Assembly: GCF_047123305.1 (NCBI RefSeq)
Contig: NZ_CP138918.1
Span: 1,798,001 to 1,862,000 of the forward strand
Direction: 5' to 3'
Origin: Thalassobius sp047123305
GTDB lineage: Bacteria; Pseudomonadota; Alphaproteobacteria; Rhodobacterales; Rhodobacteraceae
DNA: 64,000 bases
Part shown: in pieces, positions 35,112-43,740 of the stretch
Layout: each line of letters starts with the position of its first letter
How positions within the stretch are numbered: the first letter of the stretch is position 1
Notes under the pieces: generated by a model
Database searches by the model: none
The model's input: the letters and a program-made list of their open reading frames with translations, nothing else
Told to the model about the DNA's origin: nothing
Translations under genes and position numbers: made by a program

Positions 35112-35139
35112 AAAGGCGGGCCAACTGGTCCGCCTTTTT
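35112..35139. terminator. Terminator between aminotransferase and HAD genes (probably bidirectional)
   Basis: Eight-base stem (35115-35122 with 35127-35134, AACT loop) with five Ts on the plus side and a short T run on the minus side. The flanking genes converge on it. Confidence 0.85.
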
Positions 35140-35146
35140 CTTTGGT

Positions 35147-35797
35147 TCACTGCACCAGTAACGAGTCGACAAGGCCGGGCAGCGCGGCAAAGTCACTGAA
35201 CAGGGCGGCATGTGGCAGCTCTGCATGGGGCAGCTTGCAGTACCCTTCGGTGAACAACAGGAAGGGCACATCGGCCCGTCGCGCGGTTTCCGCGTCCACG
35301 TCGCTGTCGCCGACATAGATCACCGGCCCGTCTCCCAGCGCGTCAAATACGGCCCGCAAAGGGGCCGGATCGGGCTTGCGCTGTGGCAGGGAATTGCCAC
35401 CCAGCACCTTTTCGAACAGTGGGGTCAGTTCCAGATGGTCCAGCACAACCTGGGTCGGCACAATCGGCTTGTTGGTACAGATACCCAGCCGGTGCCCCCT
35501 GTCCAGAAGTGTTGTCAGCGCGGCGCGCACATTTGGGTAAACCTCTGTCATCTCTGCGGATTTGGAATAACGCTCTTCAAAAGTGTCCAGCAGGCATGCA
35601 TGTTCTGACGCGGCAATGCCGCGGGCGGCGCTCATCTTTTGCAGCAGCACACCGGCGCCGTTGCCAATAAAGCTGATGGTTTCCGGCAGGGTCAGCGGCT
35701 CTAACCCGCGATCCGCCAGCAGGCTGTTGGCAACAAACTGAATTTCGCGGGCGCTGTCGATCAGCGTGCCGTCCAGATCAAATACAATACGAGCCAT
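35147..35797 (-). CDS. gph: HAD hydrolase, phosphoglycolate-phosphatase-like
   Basis: 216 residues. Motif I IVFDLDGTLIDSA with nucleophile Asp8 region, motif II LGICTNKP (Thr/Asn), motif III lysine in PQRKPDPAPL and motif IV YVGDSDVDAETA. The cap domain is alpha-helical as in Gph. Phosphoglycolate phosphatase gives glycolate, which can be oxidised to glyoxylate and fed to the bhc cycle; this link is inference and the substrate is only presumed. Monocistronic with GGAGG ahead. Confidence 0.85.
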   Translation of the reverse strand: MARIVFDLDGTLIDSAREIQFVANSLLADRGLEPLTLPETISFIGNGAGVLLQKMSAARGIAASEHACLLDTFEERYSKSAEMTEVYPNVRAALTTLLDRGHRLGICTNKPIVPTQVVLDHLELTPLFEKVLGGNSLPQRKPDPAPLRAVFDALGDGPVIYVGDSDVDAETARRADVPFLLFTEGYCKLPHAELPHAALFSDFAALPGLVDSLLVQ

Positions 35798-35857
35798 CGG
35801 TCCCTCCTTGGTCTTCTGGCCGTAACCGAACTGATCAGCCCGCGAATGTCCAGTGCC

Positions 35858-36706
35858 TCACCCCGCATTCACCCGTTTGCGGTAGGCCGAAGGAGTCAGC
35901 CCGACATGACGGCGGAACTGGCGGGAGAAATAAGCGGGATCGTAATAACTAAGGTCAAATCCGATCTGCCGCACGTCCAGACGGGTGTAGGCCAGTTGAC
36001 GGCAGGCCTCTTGGAAGGTGCGCGCTTCAAGAGTGGTTGAGGCCGGTTGACCGGTTGCGTCGCGTAGAACGCGGCTCAGGTGGGTGGGGGTGATGGCCAG
36101 CGCTGTGGCGTAATCGGTCACCGACCAACGTGCGCGGAAATGCTGTTGCAGCAGCTGTTCGAAATCCGCCAGGATCTGGGCCGCACGGGTGCCTGGGGCT
36201 TCGGATCGGGGATCGGGAAGGGCACGGGCCACTTGGCACAACAGCTGCGCCACAAGTGCACGCAGCATGGTAGCGCGTCCTTTGGCGGGGCACGCATGTT
36301 CCGCCGCTAAGGTTGCGACGTTGCTACGCATTTCCGGATCTACTGAAACCACACCCCAATTCGCCAAAATCCCCGCAACATCACTGGCAGGGGCAAACAT
36401 GTCGGGCAGCGCGGCGGTTTGCACCGTCATCACGTGGCCGCGGGTTCCAGGGGCAAAGGTAAAACCATGCACCACACCCCGCGGGATCGACAGAAGACAG
36501 GGCAGGTCAGGGCGATACGGCGTGCCGTCAATTCGCAGGGTAACGCCCCCTTCCTCGATCAGGAACAGCTGATGCAGATGGGGATGCTGATGCGCTGCGA
36601 TAGACCAATCCTCTGGTCCGGCGCGGTCCTTGATGGCCTCGATATGCAGGGCATCGGGCAGCAACCGGTCTTCGCCGTAGAGGGCATAGGCAGGGATCTG
36701 GGACAT
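35858..36706 (-). CDS. pobR: AraC-family regulator, probable activator of pobA
   Basis: About 282 residues with an N-terminal cupin (AAHQHPHLHQLFLIEEGGVTLRIDG, GVVHGFTFAPG) and a C-terminal pair of helix-turn-helix motifs (DYATALAITPTHLSRVLRDATG; VRQIGFDLSYYDPAYFSRQFRRHVGLTPSAYRKR). It is divergent from pobA, as AraC-type PobR regulators are in many proteobacteria, so it probably responds to 4-hydroxybenzoate. The ATG at 36706 is chosen; a GTG nine bases upstream is possible. Confidence 0.87.
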   Translation of the reverse strand: MSQIPAYALYGEDRLLPDALHIEAIKDRAGPEDWSIAAHQHPHLHQLFLIEEGGVTLRIDGTPYRPDLPCLLSIPRGVVHGFTFAPGTRGHVMTVQTAALPDMFAPASDVAGILANWGVVSVDPEMRSNVATLAAEHACPAKGRATMLRALVAQLLCQVARALPDPRSEAPGTRAAQILADFEQLLQQHFRARWSVTDYATALAITPTHLSRVLRDATGQPASTTLEARTFQEACRQLAYTRLDVRQIGFDLSYYDPAYFSRQFRRHVGLTPSAYRKRVNAG

Positions 36707-36825
36707 GGTTTGCACTGTTTCTTGCAGCGGATGTGATGTTCGATTTCTACCACTCTTCGCCGCATGTTGCCATTCCCCGATTTGCCCGAAGCGTTATGAT
36801 CCTGGCCAGCGAACAGGAGAGCATA

Positions 36826-37995
36826 TTGCGCACGCAGGTCTGTATCATTGGTGCCGGTCCGTCCGGTCTGTTATTGTCTCAATTGCTGCATCGGCAGGGT
36901 ATTGATACCATCGTCCTGGAACGCAAGACCAAGGACTACGTGCTGGGCCGTATCCGCGCGGGCGTTCTGGAACGTGGCTTCGTCGATCTGATGCATGAGG
37001 CGGGGGTGGGCGACCGGATGCAGGCTGAAGGCTATGTTCATGACGGCACCCTGATCGCCTATGACAATCGCCAGTTCCGCATTGATTTCAGAGCGCTAAC
37101 CGACTCTTCTGTCATGGTCTATGGCCAGACCGAGGTGACCCGTGACCTATATGCAGCGCGCGAAGCGATGGGTGGTGCAATCCTCTACAATGTAGAAGAT
37201 GTGCAGATCCAAGGGGTTGAGTGGCAGACCCCGTTTGTCGAGTTCCACCAAGCGGGGCAGTGCAAGCGGATTGATTGTGACTATGTGGTGGGCTGTGATG
37301 GCTTCCACGGGGTGTCACGCAAAACCATCCCTGATGCAAAACGGCAGGAGTTTGAAAAGGTCTATCCCTTTGGCTGGCTGGGGGTTCTGTCCGAAACACC
37401 ACCTGTGCATCACGAGTTGATCTACGCAAATTCGGAACGCGGCTTTGCCCTGTGCTCGATGCGCAACGAAAACCTCAGCCGCTATTACATTCAGTGCCCG
37501 TTGGATCAGAAACCCGATGATTGGTCTGACGCGGCCTTCTGGGAAGAGTTGAAGCGCCGGATCCCCGAAGAGGCTGCAGAGCGGTTGATCACCGGACCGT
37601 CGATTGAGAAATCCATTGCGCCGCTGCGCTCTTTCGTGACCGAACCGATGCGCTGGGGGCGGTTGTTCCTATGTGGCGATGCCGCACACATCGTGCCGCC
37701 CACTGGGGCAAAGGGGCTCAATACGGCGGCGTCCGATATCTACTATCTCTATCATGGGATGGTGCAGCATTATCTGCACAAAGACGGAGAAGGGTTGGAG
37801 CGCTACTCTGAGAAGGCTCTGGCCCGCGTCTGGAAGGCCGAGCGGTTCAGCTGGTGGATGTCCAACCTGCTGCATCAATACCCTGATCAGGGGGCGTTTG
37901 ACCGTAAGATGCAATTGGCCGATCTGGCCTATTTGGAGCAAAGCAAAGTGGCCCAGACCTCTTTGGCAGAGAATTACGTCGGGTTGCCGTACTAA
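36826..37995 (+). CDS. pobA: 4-hydroxybenzoate 3-monooxygenase
   Basis: 389 residues from a TTG at 36826 that has AGGAGA five bases upstream and starts RTQVCIIGAGPSGLLL, the usual PobA N-terminus; the ATG at 36796 gives an unusual 10-residue extension without a good ribosome-binding site. Flavin site GAGPSG, the DG segment CDYVVGCDGFHGVSR, and GDAAHIVPPTGAKGLNTAASD are present, and substrate-site tyrosines lie in NLSRYYIQCP and near the C-terminus. It hydroxylates 4-hydroxybenzoate to protocatechuate with NADPH and O2, feeding the pca operon. Confidence 0.95.
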   Translation: MRTQVCIIGAGPSGLLLSQLLHRQGIDTIVLERKTKDYVLGRIRAGVLERGFVDLMHEAGVGDRMQAEGYVHDGTLIAYDNRQFRIDFRALTDSSVMVYGQTEVTRDLYAAREAMGGAILYNVEDVQIQGVEWQTPFVEFHQAGQCKRIDCDYVVGCDGFHGVSRKTIPDAKRQEFEKVYPFGWLGVLSETPPVHHELIYANSERGFALCSMRNENLSRYYIQCPLDQKPDDWSDAAFWEELKRRIPEEAAERLITGPSIEKSIAPLRSFVTEPMRWGRLFLCGDAAHIVPPTGAKGLNTAASDIYYLYHGMVQHYLHKDGEGLERYSEKALARVWKAERFSWWMSNLLHQYPDQGAFDRKMQLADLAYLEQSKVAQTSLAENYVGLPY

Positions 37996-38007
37996 GCCCG
38001 CGCCCCG

Positions 38008-38033
38008 TCAGCCCAGCAGGTCAGCCCAGCAGG
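38008..38033. repeat. 13-bp perfect tandem duplication over the aroQ stop
   Basis: TCAGCCCAGCAGG occurs twice without spacing. Each copy encodes LLG and a stop on the minus strand, so aroQ length is unaffected. It looks like recent slippage. Confidence 0.9.
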
Positions 38034-38458
38034 TTCACCATGCGGCGCAGGGCCAGTTGGTAGCCTTCAACACCAAAGCCCGCGATAACCCCTTCGGCCC
38101 GGGCCGAGACAAAGGAATGGTGCCGGAAACTTTCGCGCTGGTGGATGTTGGAGATATGGACCTCCAGCACCGGACCCTCAAACATGTTCAGCGCATCAAG
38201 GATTGCCACTGAGGTGTGCGAGTAGGCGGCGGGGTTGATGATGATCCCGTCCGCCGTGTTGCGTGCCTCTTGGATCATCTCGACCAAAGCGCCTTCGTGG
38301 TTTGACTGCTTGAGCGCAACTTCTGCCCCCAGTTCGGCCGCCAGCGCCGCGCAATCGCGCTCCACATCGGCCAACGTATCGCTGCCGTAGACCTCGGGCT
38401 GGCGGGTGCCAAGGAGGTTCAGGTTGGGGCCGTTCAGGATCAGGATCTGTTTGGGCAT
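38021..38458 (-). CDS. aroQ: Type II 3-dehydroquinate dehydratase
   Basis: 145 residues, the normal length. Visible catalytic elements: NGPNLNLLGTRQPEVYG (Tyr24 with flexible loop), QSNHEG, INPAAYSHTSVAI and EVHISNIHQRESFRHHS (the catalytic His). It makes 3-dehydroshikimate in aromatic amino acid synthesis; the same enzyme can also feed quinate catabolism toward protocatechuate, and its place beside pobA makes the second role possible but unproven. Converges with pobA. Confidence 0.96.
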   Translation of the reverse strand: MPKQILILNGPNLNLLGTRQPEVYGSDTLADVERDCAALAAELGAEVALKQSNHEGALVEMIQEARNTADGIIINPAAYSHTSVAILDALNMFEGPVLEVHISNIHQRESFRHHSFVSARAEGVIAGFGVEGYQLALRRMVNLLG

Positions 38459-38563
38459 GGTTTGGCTCTCACGTGTGGTGCTGACGTTGTGTCAAAGCCT
38501 TGGAACCATTGCAAGACGGGCAAGGGCAGGTCAGTCTCGACCTGCGGCAAGAGGGGGACAGTT

Positions 38564-39358
38564 ATGGAGTTTGCGGACAAGTTGGCAGTAGTCACAGGTG
38601 GGGCCAATGGCATTGGGGCCGCCTTGGCACGGGCCTTGGTGGCGCGGGGCGCGCGGATTGTGGTGACCGATCTGGACGGGGCAGCGGCAGCGAAGACCGC
38701 GGAGGAGATTGGCGGCCACACGCTGGCGTTGGACGTTAGTGATGGCGCGGCCTTGGAGCAGACGATTGACCAGATCGAGGCCAAGCACGGCCCGATTGAC
38801 CTGTTCTGTTCCAACGCAGGCATCGCAACCGGGTTTGATCCGGCTTTTGAAAACGCTGGTGGCGCGGCGGATGCGGTCTGGCAAACCGCATGGGAGGTCA
38901 ATGTGATGGCCCATATCCGCGCCGCGCGGGTGCTGATCCCCCGCATGAAGGCCCGTGGCGGCGGCGCATTTTTGCACACGATTTCCGCGGCGGGGTTGCT
39001 GAGTCAGGTCGGCAGCGCGGTCTATTCCACCACCAAACACGCGGCTGTCGGTTTTGCCGAAAACCTTGCGCTGACCCACCGCGATGATGGCATTCAGGTT
39101 TCCATCCTCTGCCCGCAGGGGGTGGATACGGCGATGTTGGCCGGGATCAGCCAGGGGCCGCAATCCAAGGATGGGGTGCTTAGCGCGGAACATGTGGCCG
39201 AGGTCACGCTGGATGCTGTGGCCGCGGGCCAGTTTCTGATCCTGCCGCATGAGCAGGTGCAGATCTATATGGAAAACAAAGTGCAGGACTATGACCGCTG
39301 GATCGTCGGTATGGCCAAGTTGCAGCGGTTCATGAAGCGCGAGGGCTGGGACAGCTAG
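38564..39358 (+). CDS. Short-chain dehydrogenase/reductase
   Basis: 264 residues of classical SDR type: nucleotide motif TGGANGIGAALA (about 12-23), CSNAGIATGF, catalytic Ser in HTISAAGLLSQVGSAVYSTTKHA and YSTTK with active-site Tyr-Lys. The start at 38564 is the ATG that opens directly into the first beta strand (MEFADKLAVVTGG). Its stop overlaps modC, which runs the other way, by four bases. Substrate not known. Confidence 0.88.
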   Translation: MEFADKLAVVTGGANGIGAALARALVARGARIVVTDLDGAAAAKTAEEIGGHTLALDVSDGAALEQTIDQIEAKHGPIDLFCSNAGIATGFDPAFENAGGAADAVWQTAWEVNVMAHIRAARVLIPRMKARGGGAFLHTISAAGLLSQVGSAVYSTTKHAAVGFAENLALTHRDDGIQVSILCPQGVDTAMLAGISQGPQSKDGVLSAEHVAEVTLDAVAAGQFLILPHEQVQIYMENKVQDYDRWIVGMAKLQRFMKREGWDS

Positions 39359-40470
39359 TCTGTCTCTGCCGTATCCAAAATGGCCTCCGCGCCAATATCC
39401 GCCCGCGCGACGGAAACGGTTTTCACCACAGCATAGACTTGCATGCCCGTTTGCAACGCCAGTGCGTCAACCGACCGTTTGGTCAGGCGCGCAAGCATCT
39501 GTTCCTCCCCGACCGACAGCTGTACAAAGGCGCCTGGGCCACGGCCGGGCCTGATCTCGGTCACAGTGCTGTGCAGAATATTGAGCGCCGAGATGCCTTC
39601 GGGCCGCGTGAGAGAGAGCATCACGTCCTTGGCGCCGACCCGCACCCGCAGCTGTTCCCCCAAGGCATTGTCGACATGTGGCAAAAACAGGCGGTTTTGG
39701 CCAACGGCCAGTTCACTCAACCCATCCGCATGATGTGCAATGACACGCCCGGTCAACAGTGCACCGGTGTCACGCAACCCAATCGCATGGCCAAGACTGG
39801 GGTCTGACAGAACCTCCACTGTCGGACCCACCCGCCGCAACTGGCCGCGTTCCAGAACCGCAACCGTTGTGGCAAGACGTGCGATTTCGGAAATAGCGTG
39901 GCTGACATAGAGGATGGGCACTTGGGTCTCATCCCGCAGCCGTTCCAGATAGGGCAGAATCTCAGCCTTGCGGGGGGCGTCCAATGCGGCCAAGGGTTCA
40001 TCCATCAGCAACAGTCGCGGCTGGCTGAGCAGCGCGCGTCCAATGGCCACCCGCTGTTTTTCGCCCCCTGACAGGGCGCCGGGGCGTCGGTGCAGCAGGT
40101 CGCCAAGCCCCAACATCTCGACCAGCCGGTCTTCTTGCGTCGAGGCCCCGCGCAACCCGGCAAACCAGCGGCCATAGCGTAGGTTTTGCTGCACGGATAG
40201 ATGGGGGAATAGCCGGCCTTCCTGAAAGACGTAACCGATCCGGCGTTTGTGTGGCGGCAGGACATGGCCTTTGGTTGTGTCCATCAGCTGCCAATCATCG
40301 ACTGCGATCTTGCCCCGATCAGGACGCAGCAACCCGGCCACGGCGTTCACAACCGTTGTTTTGCCTGCGCCTGACGCGCCAAACAGTGCAGTCACCCCCT
40401 TGGGGGCGTCAAAACGCAGATCCAACGTGAGGTCGCGGAATTGGTGATGCAGATCCAGATGCAGGCTCAT
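39355..40470 (-). CDS. modC: Molybdate ABC transporter ATP-binding protein
   Basis: 371 residues. Walker A FGASGAGKTTVV, signature LSGGEKQRVAIGRALLSQPRLLLMDEPLAALD, H-loop LYVSHAISE, and a C-terminal molybdate-binding TOBE domain (GVSALNILHSTVTEIRPGRGPGAFVQLSVG type). Overlaps modB by four bases (ATGA). Supplies molybdate for molybdopterin enzymes, XdhAB being one in this window. Confidence 0.96.
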   Translation of the reverse strand: MSLHLDLHHQFRDLTLDLRFDAPKGVTALFGASGAGKTTVVNAVAGLLRPDRGKIAVDDWQLMDTTKGHVLPPHKRRIGYVFQEGRLFPHLSVQQNLRYGRWFAGLRGASTQEDRLVEMLGLGDLLHRRPGALSGGEKQRVAIGRALLSQPRLLLMDEPLAALDAPRKAEILPYLERLRDETQVPILYVSHAISEIARLATTVAVLERGQLRRVGPTVEVLSDPSLGHAIGLRDTGALLTGRVIAHHADGLSELAVGQNRLFLPHVDNALGEQLRVRVGAKDVMLSLTRPEGISALNILHSTVTEIRPGRGPGAFVQLSVGEEQMLARLTKRSVDALALQTGMQVYAVVKTVSVARADIGAEAILDTAETD

Positions 40471-41162
40471 GCGCCACCCACCCGTTTGGCGGCCCGCCGT
40501 GCCAGCACTTCGGACAGGACCAGCGCCCCCATGGCGATGAGGACCGAGATCACAACCAGTCGCAACGCCGAGGCCTCGCCGCCTGGCACCTGCAGGAAGG
40601 CGTAGATTGCCGAGGGCAGGGTTTGCGTCGCGCCGGGGATGTTTGAGACGAAGGTGATGGTTGCGCCAAATTCACCCATGGCTTTGGCAAAACCCAGAAT
40701 CGCCCCGGCAATCACACCGGGCAAGATCAGCGGCAGGGTGACAGTGGCAAAAACCCAGATCTTTGAGGCGCCAAGGGTGCTGGCGGCCTGCTCCAATTTG
40801 GGATCAACGCCCTCGATGGCCAGCCGAATGGCCCGCACCATCAGCGGGAAACCCATGATCCCCGCCGCCAATGCCGCCCCGGTCCAGCGGAAGGCCAGCA
40901 CCAGCCCGAAGGTTTCATAAAGCCATGCGCCGACGGGGGCGCGTCGGCCAAAGGTCAGCAGTAACAGATAGCCCGTCACAACGGGGGGCAGGATCAGCGG
41001 CAGATGAACAACGCCGTTGAGCAGCTGTTTGCCCCAGAACTCTTTGCGTGCCAGCACCCAGGCAACCGCAATTGCCAAGGGCAGCGCCAGCACTGTCGCC
41101 CATAGCGAGACACGCAATGACAGCGCAACGGCTGTCCATTCTTCGGGGCTGAGAAAATCCAT
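40467..41162 (-). CDS. modB: Molybdate ABC transporter permease
   Basis: 231 residues with five or six membrane helices, e.g. SLRVSLWATVLALPLAIAVAWVL and HLPLILPPVVTGYLLLLTFG. The permease EAA loop is EQAASTLGASKIWVFATVTLPLILPGVIAGAILGFAKAMGEFG, and SNIPGATQTLPSAIY is typical of ModB. It sits between modA (12 bases) and modC (4-bp overlap). Confidence 0.95.
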   Translation of the reverse strand: MDFLSPEEWTAVALSLRVSLWATVLALPLAIAVAWVLARKEFWGKQLLNGVVHLPLILPPVVTGYLLLLTFGRRAPVGAWLYETFGLVLAFRWTGAALAAGIMGFPLMVRAIRLAIEGVDPKLEQAASTLGASKIWVFATVTLPLILPGVIAGAILGFAKAMGEFGATITFVSNIPGATQTLPSAIYAFLQVPGGEASALRLVVISVLIAMGALVLSEVLARRAAKRVGGA

Positions 41163-41174
41163 GTCGGGCTTTGG

Positions 41175-41939
41175 TCAGTGGCTCTCTTGCGGCGGGTCGG
41201 TGAAACCGTGGCGCAGGAAAACCTCTTTGGCAATGGGGCTTTGCAGGAAGGTCAGCAGATCGCTGGCGGCGGTGGCCTTGCTGTCGGCAACGATGGCAGC
41301 GGGGTAGGTGATCGCGGGGTGGCTTTCCGGTGGAAAGGTGGCAAGGATGCGGACACGCGGGTCTGCCAATGCGTCAGAGGCGTAGACGATGCCCAGCGGG
41401 GCCTCACCCAGAGCCACCAGTGCCAGCGCGGCGCGGACATTGTCAGCCTGCGCCACCTTTGGGGCGAGGTCTTGCCACAGCCCAAAATGCTCTAACGCCG
41501 CCTTGCCGTAGATCCCTGCAGGCACCGCTTCTACCAAGGCCATGGCCAAACGTTCCCCTGCCAAGCGGGCGGTGACCTCAGGGCCAAGCGACAGCGGGGG
41601 CGCCTCTGCCGGTCCGATCAGCACTAGATGATTTCCAACTAAAGGCACCTGGGTGCCGTTCTGCAACAGCCCCTGCGCCTCAAGGTTGGACATCCAGTCC
41701 CGATTGGCGAGCCAGATCAGATCCGCGGGTGCACCGGCCTGCACCTGTCGGGCTAAGGCAGATGAGCCAGCAAAGGACAGGCGCAGGCTGTGACCGGTTT
41801 CGACCTCCCACACCGCCCCCACTTCGCGCAGGACATCGCGCAGGCTGGCGGCGGCAAACACCGTCACCTGTTCTGCCCGCAATGGCAGCGCCGCAAGGCT
41901 GAGCGACAGGACATACAAAACGCGCAGGAGGAAAGTCAT
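41175..41939 (-). CDS. modA: Molybdate ABC transporter substrate-binding protein
   Basis: 254 residues with a signal peptide (MTFLLRVLYVLSLSLAALPLRA) and the ModA ligand-site pattern VFAAASLRDVLREV, FAGSSALARQVQAGAPADLIWLAN, LALVALGEAPLGIVYASDA and YPAAIV. Serines and alanines contacting molybdate are present. First gene of modABC. Sixty bases behind an ArsR-family gene on the same strand; read-through from that promoter is possible. Confidence 0.95.
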   Translation of the reverse strand: MTFLLRVLYVLSLSLAALPLRAEQVTVFAAASLRDVLREVGAVWEVETGHSLRLSFAGSSALARQVQAGAPADLIWLANRDWMSNLEAQGLLQNGTQVPLVGNHLVLIGPAEAPPLSLGPEVTARLAGERLAMALVEAVPAGIYGKAALEHFGLWQDLAPKVAQADNVRAALALVALGEAPLGIVYASDALADPRVRILATFPPESHPAITYPAAIVADSKATAASDLLTFLQSPIAKEVFLRHGFTDPPQESH

Positions 41940-41999
41940 GCGCGCAGTGTTTCGTGATTTCGCAGGGATGGCAAGCCGTTGGCCGCCCTGAGCGAGGCC

Positions 42000-42338
42000 T
42001 TAGGCCATCTGTTTCGGGCCGCAGAACAACCGGTACAACAGCGAGATGACCTCGCGGGTGTTTTCATCGGCCAGTGAGTAGTAAATTGTCTTGCCGTCAC
42101 GGCGTGTGGAAACAAGGCCTTCTTCGCGCAGGCGGGCAAGCATCTGGCTAACGGCGGCCTGGCGGATTTCCAGCAGGGTCTCAAGCTCCCCAACTGATTT
42201 TTCCCCCGAGCCAAGGTGGCACAGGATCATCAGCCGGCCTTCGTGGGCCAGTGTTTTCAGGTAGGTTGCCGCGTGTTGTGCGTTGTCAGCCATCTCGCTG
42301 GGCGGGGCCAGTGGGGATAGGTCCGTTTGTTGGGTCAT
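42000..42338 (-). CDS. ArsR-family repressor, SqrR/BigR-like persulfide sensor type
   Basis: 112 residues, winged helix (KSVGELETLLEIRQAAVSQMLARLREEGLVSTRRDGKTIYYSL). Instead of metal-site CVC motifs it has two lone cysteines, Cys40 (LMILCHLG) and Cys106 (YRLFCGPK), 66 residues apart, the same spacing as Cys41 and Cys107 of Rhodobacter capsulatus SqrR, which senses reactive sulfur. An inverted repeat lies about 50 bases upstream. No sulfide-oxidation gene is adjacent; modABC is downstream on the same strand. Confidence 0.85.
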   Translation of the reverse strand: MTQQTDLSPLAPPSEMADNAQHAATYLKTLAHEGRLMILCHLGSGEKSVGELETLLEIRQAAVSQMLARLREEGLVSTRRDGKTIYYSLADENTREVISLLYRLFCGPKQMA

Positions 42339-42387
42339 GGGGTCGATTGGGGTCTGGGGTCAGTTGGGGTCAATACCACATATCACA

Positions 42388-42409
42388 ACATACGCATATT
42401 TGCGAATGT
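42388..42409. promoter_or_regulatory. Candidate operator of the SqrR/BigR-like repressor
   Basis: Imperfect palindrome ACATACGCA-TATT-TGCGAATGT (8 of 9 arm bases pair) in an AT-rich stretch 50 bases before the repressor ATG. The position suits autoregulation. Confidence 0.55.
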
Positions 42410-42570
42410 GTCACGGGGTGCCTCTCTAAAATGTGCAGTTTCCTGCCGGTTACAAGAGGTCAACCAGCGGTCCCCGTCCGCAGAGTGATGAAACGTCACC
42501 CAAAAGATACGAATTTGACTCATCTTTTAAGACGTCGGCAACCAAGGCGGGATTGCCGTGATTCGCGCTC

Positions 42571-43662
42571 TTAGTCTTGGTTGAGGAGGATCACGTTCCG
42601 CCGTGCCGCGCCGCCCAGGGTATCGGCAATTGCCTCGTTGATTTGCGCCAGTTCCCAACGTCCCGAGATCAGCTCATCCAGCTTCAACCGGCCCTGCTTA
42701 TAGAGGTCCACCATCCATGGAATGTCCCGCCGCAGCACAACGTCACCCATTTTGGAACCAACAATCGACTGCCCCATGTCCGCCATTAACAACGGCGTGT
42801 AGCTGGCGGTTTCGCCAAAATGCGGCATGCCCACCATGACAATTTTGCCGCCATTGGCCAGATACCGTGGCGCCTGATCGTAGACCTTGGCGATGCCAAC
42901 AGTGACCAAAACCGCATCCGCCCCGCGGCCAAGGATCTGTTGCACTTGCTTGAACGGTTTGGGCGTGGTGGCCAACACGACATCGGTGGCACCAAACTCT
43001 TTGGCGACCTCCAGCTTTTCGGCGCTCATATCGATCGCGACAATCCGCCGCGCGCCGGCGATGCGGGCCCCCTGAATGGCGTTCAGCCCCACGCCGCCCG
43101 CGCCAATCACCACCACATCCTGACCGGCGCGGATCTGCGCCGCGTTCACCGCTGCCCCAACCCCGGTGACCACTCCGCAGGACAGGAGCGAAGCCACGTC
43201 CTTGGGCATTTCGGCTGGGATATTTACAATCTGGCTCTGATCCACCACCACCCGTTCGGCAAAGCCGCCGGTGGCGAGAGCTTGCATGACGGGAGCGCCA
43301 TCGGTGCTGCGGATCGGGCTGGCGCCGTGATCTTGCGGGGTTTCGCAAATGGTGGGTTTGCCAGTGGCGCAGCTGCCACAGGTTCCACAGGCGCGGATCA
43401 GGGTGACCGCCACATGGTCGCCTGCTTCGAACCCCGTCACACCAGCCCCCACGGCGGCAACCCGCCCGGCCGCCTCATGGCCATAGACTGCAGGGAGTGT
43501 ACCGCCAAAGCCACCTTGCCAATAAGAGATGTCTGAATGGCAGATCGCCACCGCATCGACAATCACGTCAACTTCGCCCGCAGCAGGGGCACGCAGCTCA
43601 ACCTCCTCGATCACCAGCGGGGCGTTAAAGGCGTGGCATACAGCAGCTTTCACACGGGTCAT
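42571..43662 (-). CDS. Zinc-dependent alcohol dehydrogenase (class III-like)
   Basis: 363 residues, MDR superfamily. Catalytic zinc ligands are in AICHSDISYWQG and YGHEAAG; structural zinc region RACGTCGSCATGKPTIC has four cysteines; the Rossmann motif is VVIGAGGVGLNAIQGA. Similar to glutathione-dependent formaldehyde dehydrogenases and related NAD-alcohol dehydrogenases, but GSH dependence is not established. Single gene. Confidence 0.88.
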   Translation of the reverse strand: MTRVKAAVCHAFNAPLVIEEVELRAPAAGEVDVIVDAVAICHSDISYWQGGFGGTLPAVYGHEAAGRVAAVGAGVTGFEAGDHVAVTLIRACGTCGSCATGKPTICETPQDHGASPIRSTDGAPVMQALATGGFAERVVVDQSQIVNIPAEMPKDVASLLSCGVVTGVGAAVNAAQIRAGQDVVVIGAGGVGLNAIQGARIAGARRIVAIDMSAEKLEVAKEFGATDVVLATTPKPFKQVQQILGRGADAVLVTVGIAKVYDQAPRYLANGGKIVMVGMPHFGETASYTPLLMADMGQSIVGSKMGDVVLRRDIPWMVDLYKQGRLKLDELISGRWELAQINEAIADTLGGAARRNVILLNQD

Positions 43663-43740
43663 CTCGGGCTCTCCTCTTCCTTGCGGTTAAGGCTGCCCGA
43701 GCATTTCTTTAGCGTCCAGCAACAAAGCGCCTGCACCGGC

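Noticed and set aside
36796..36825. The ATG at 36796 as start of pobA
   Set aside because: It lacks a ribosome-binding site and adds ten residues before the conserved flavin-binding strand; the TTG at 36826 is better placed.
41940..41999. A molybdenum-cofactor riboswitch before modA
   Set aside because: The 60-base gap is too short for one and no matching structure is seen.
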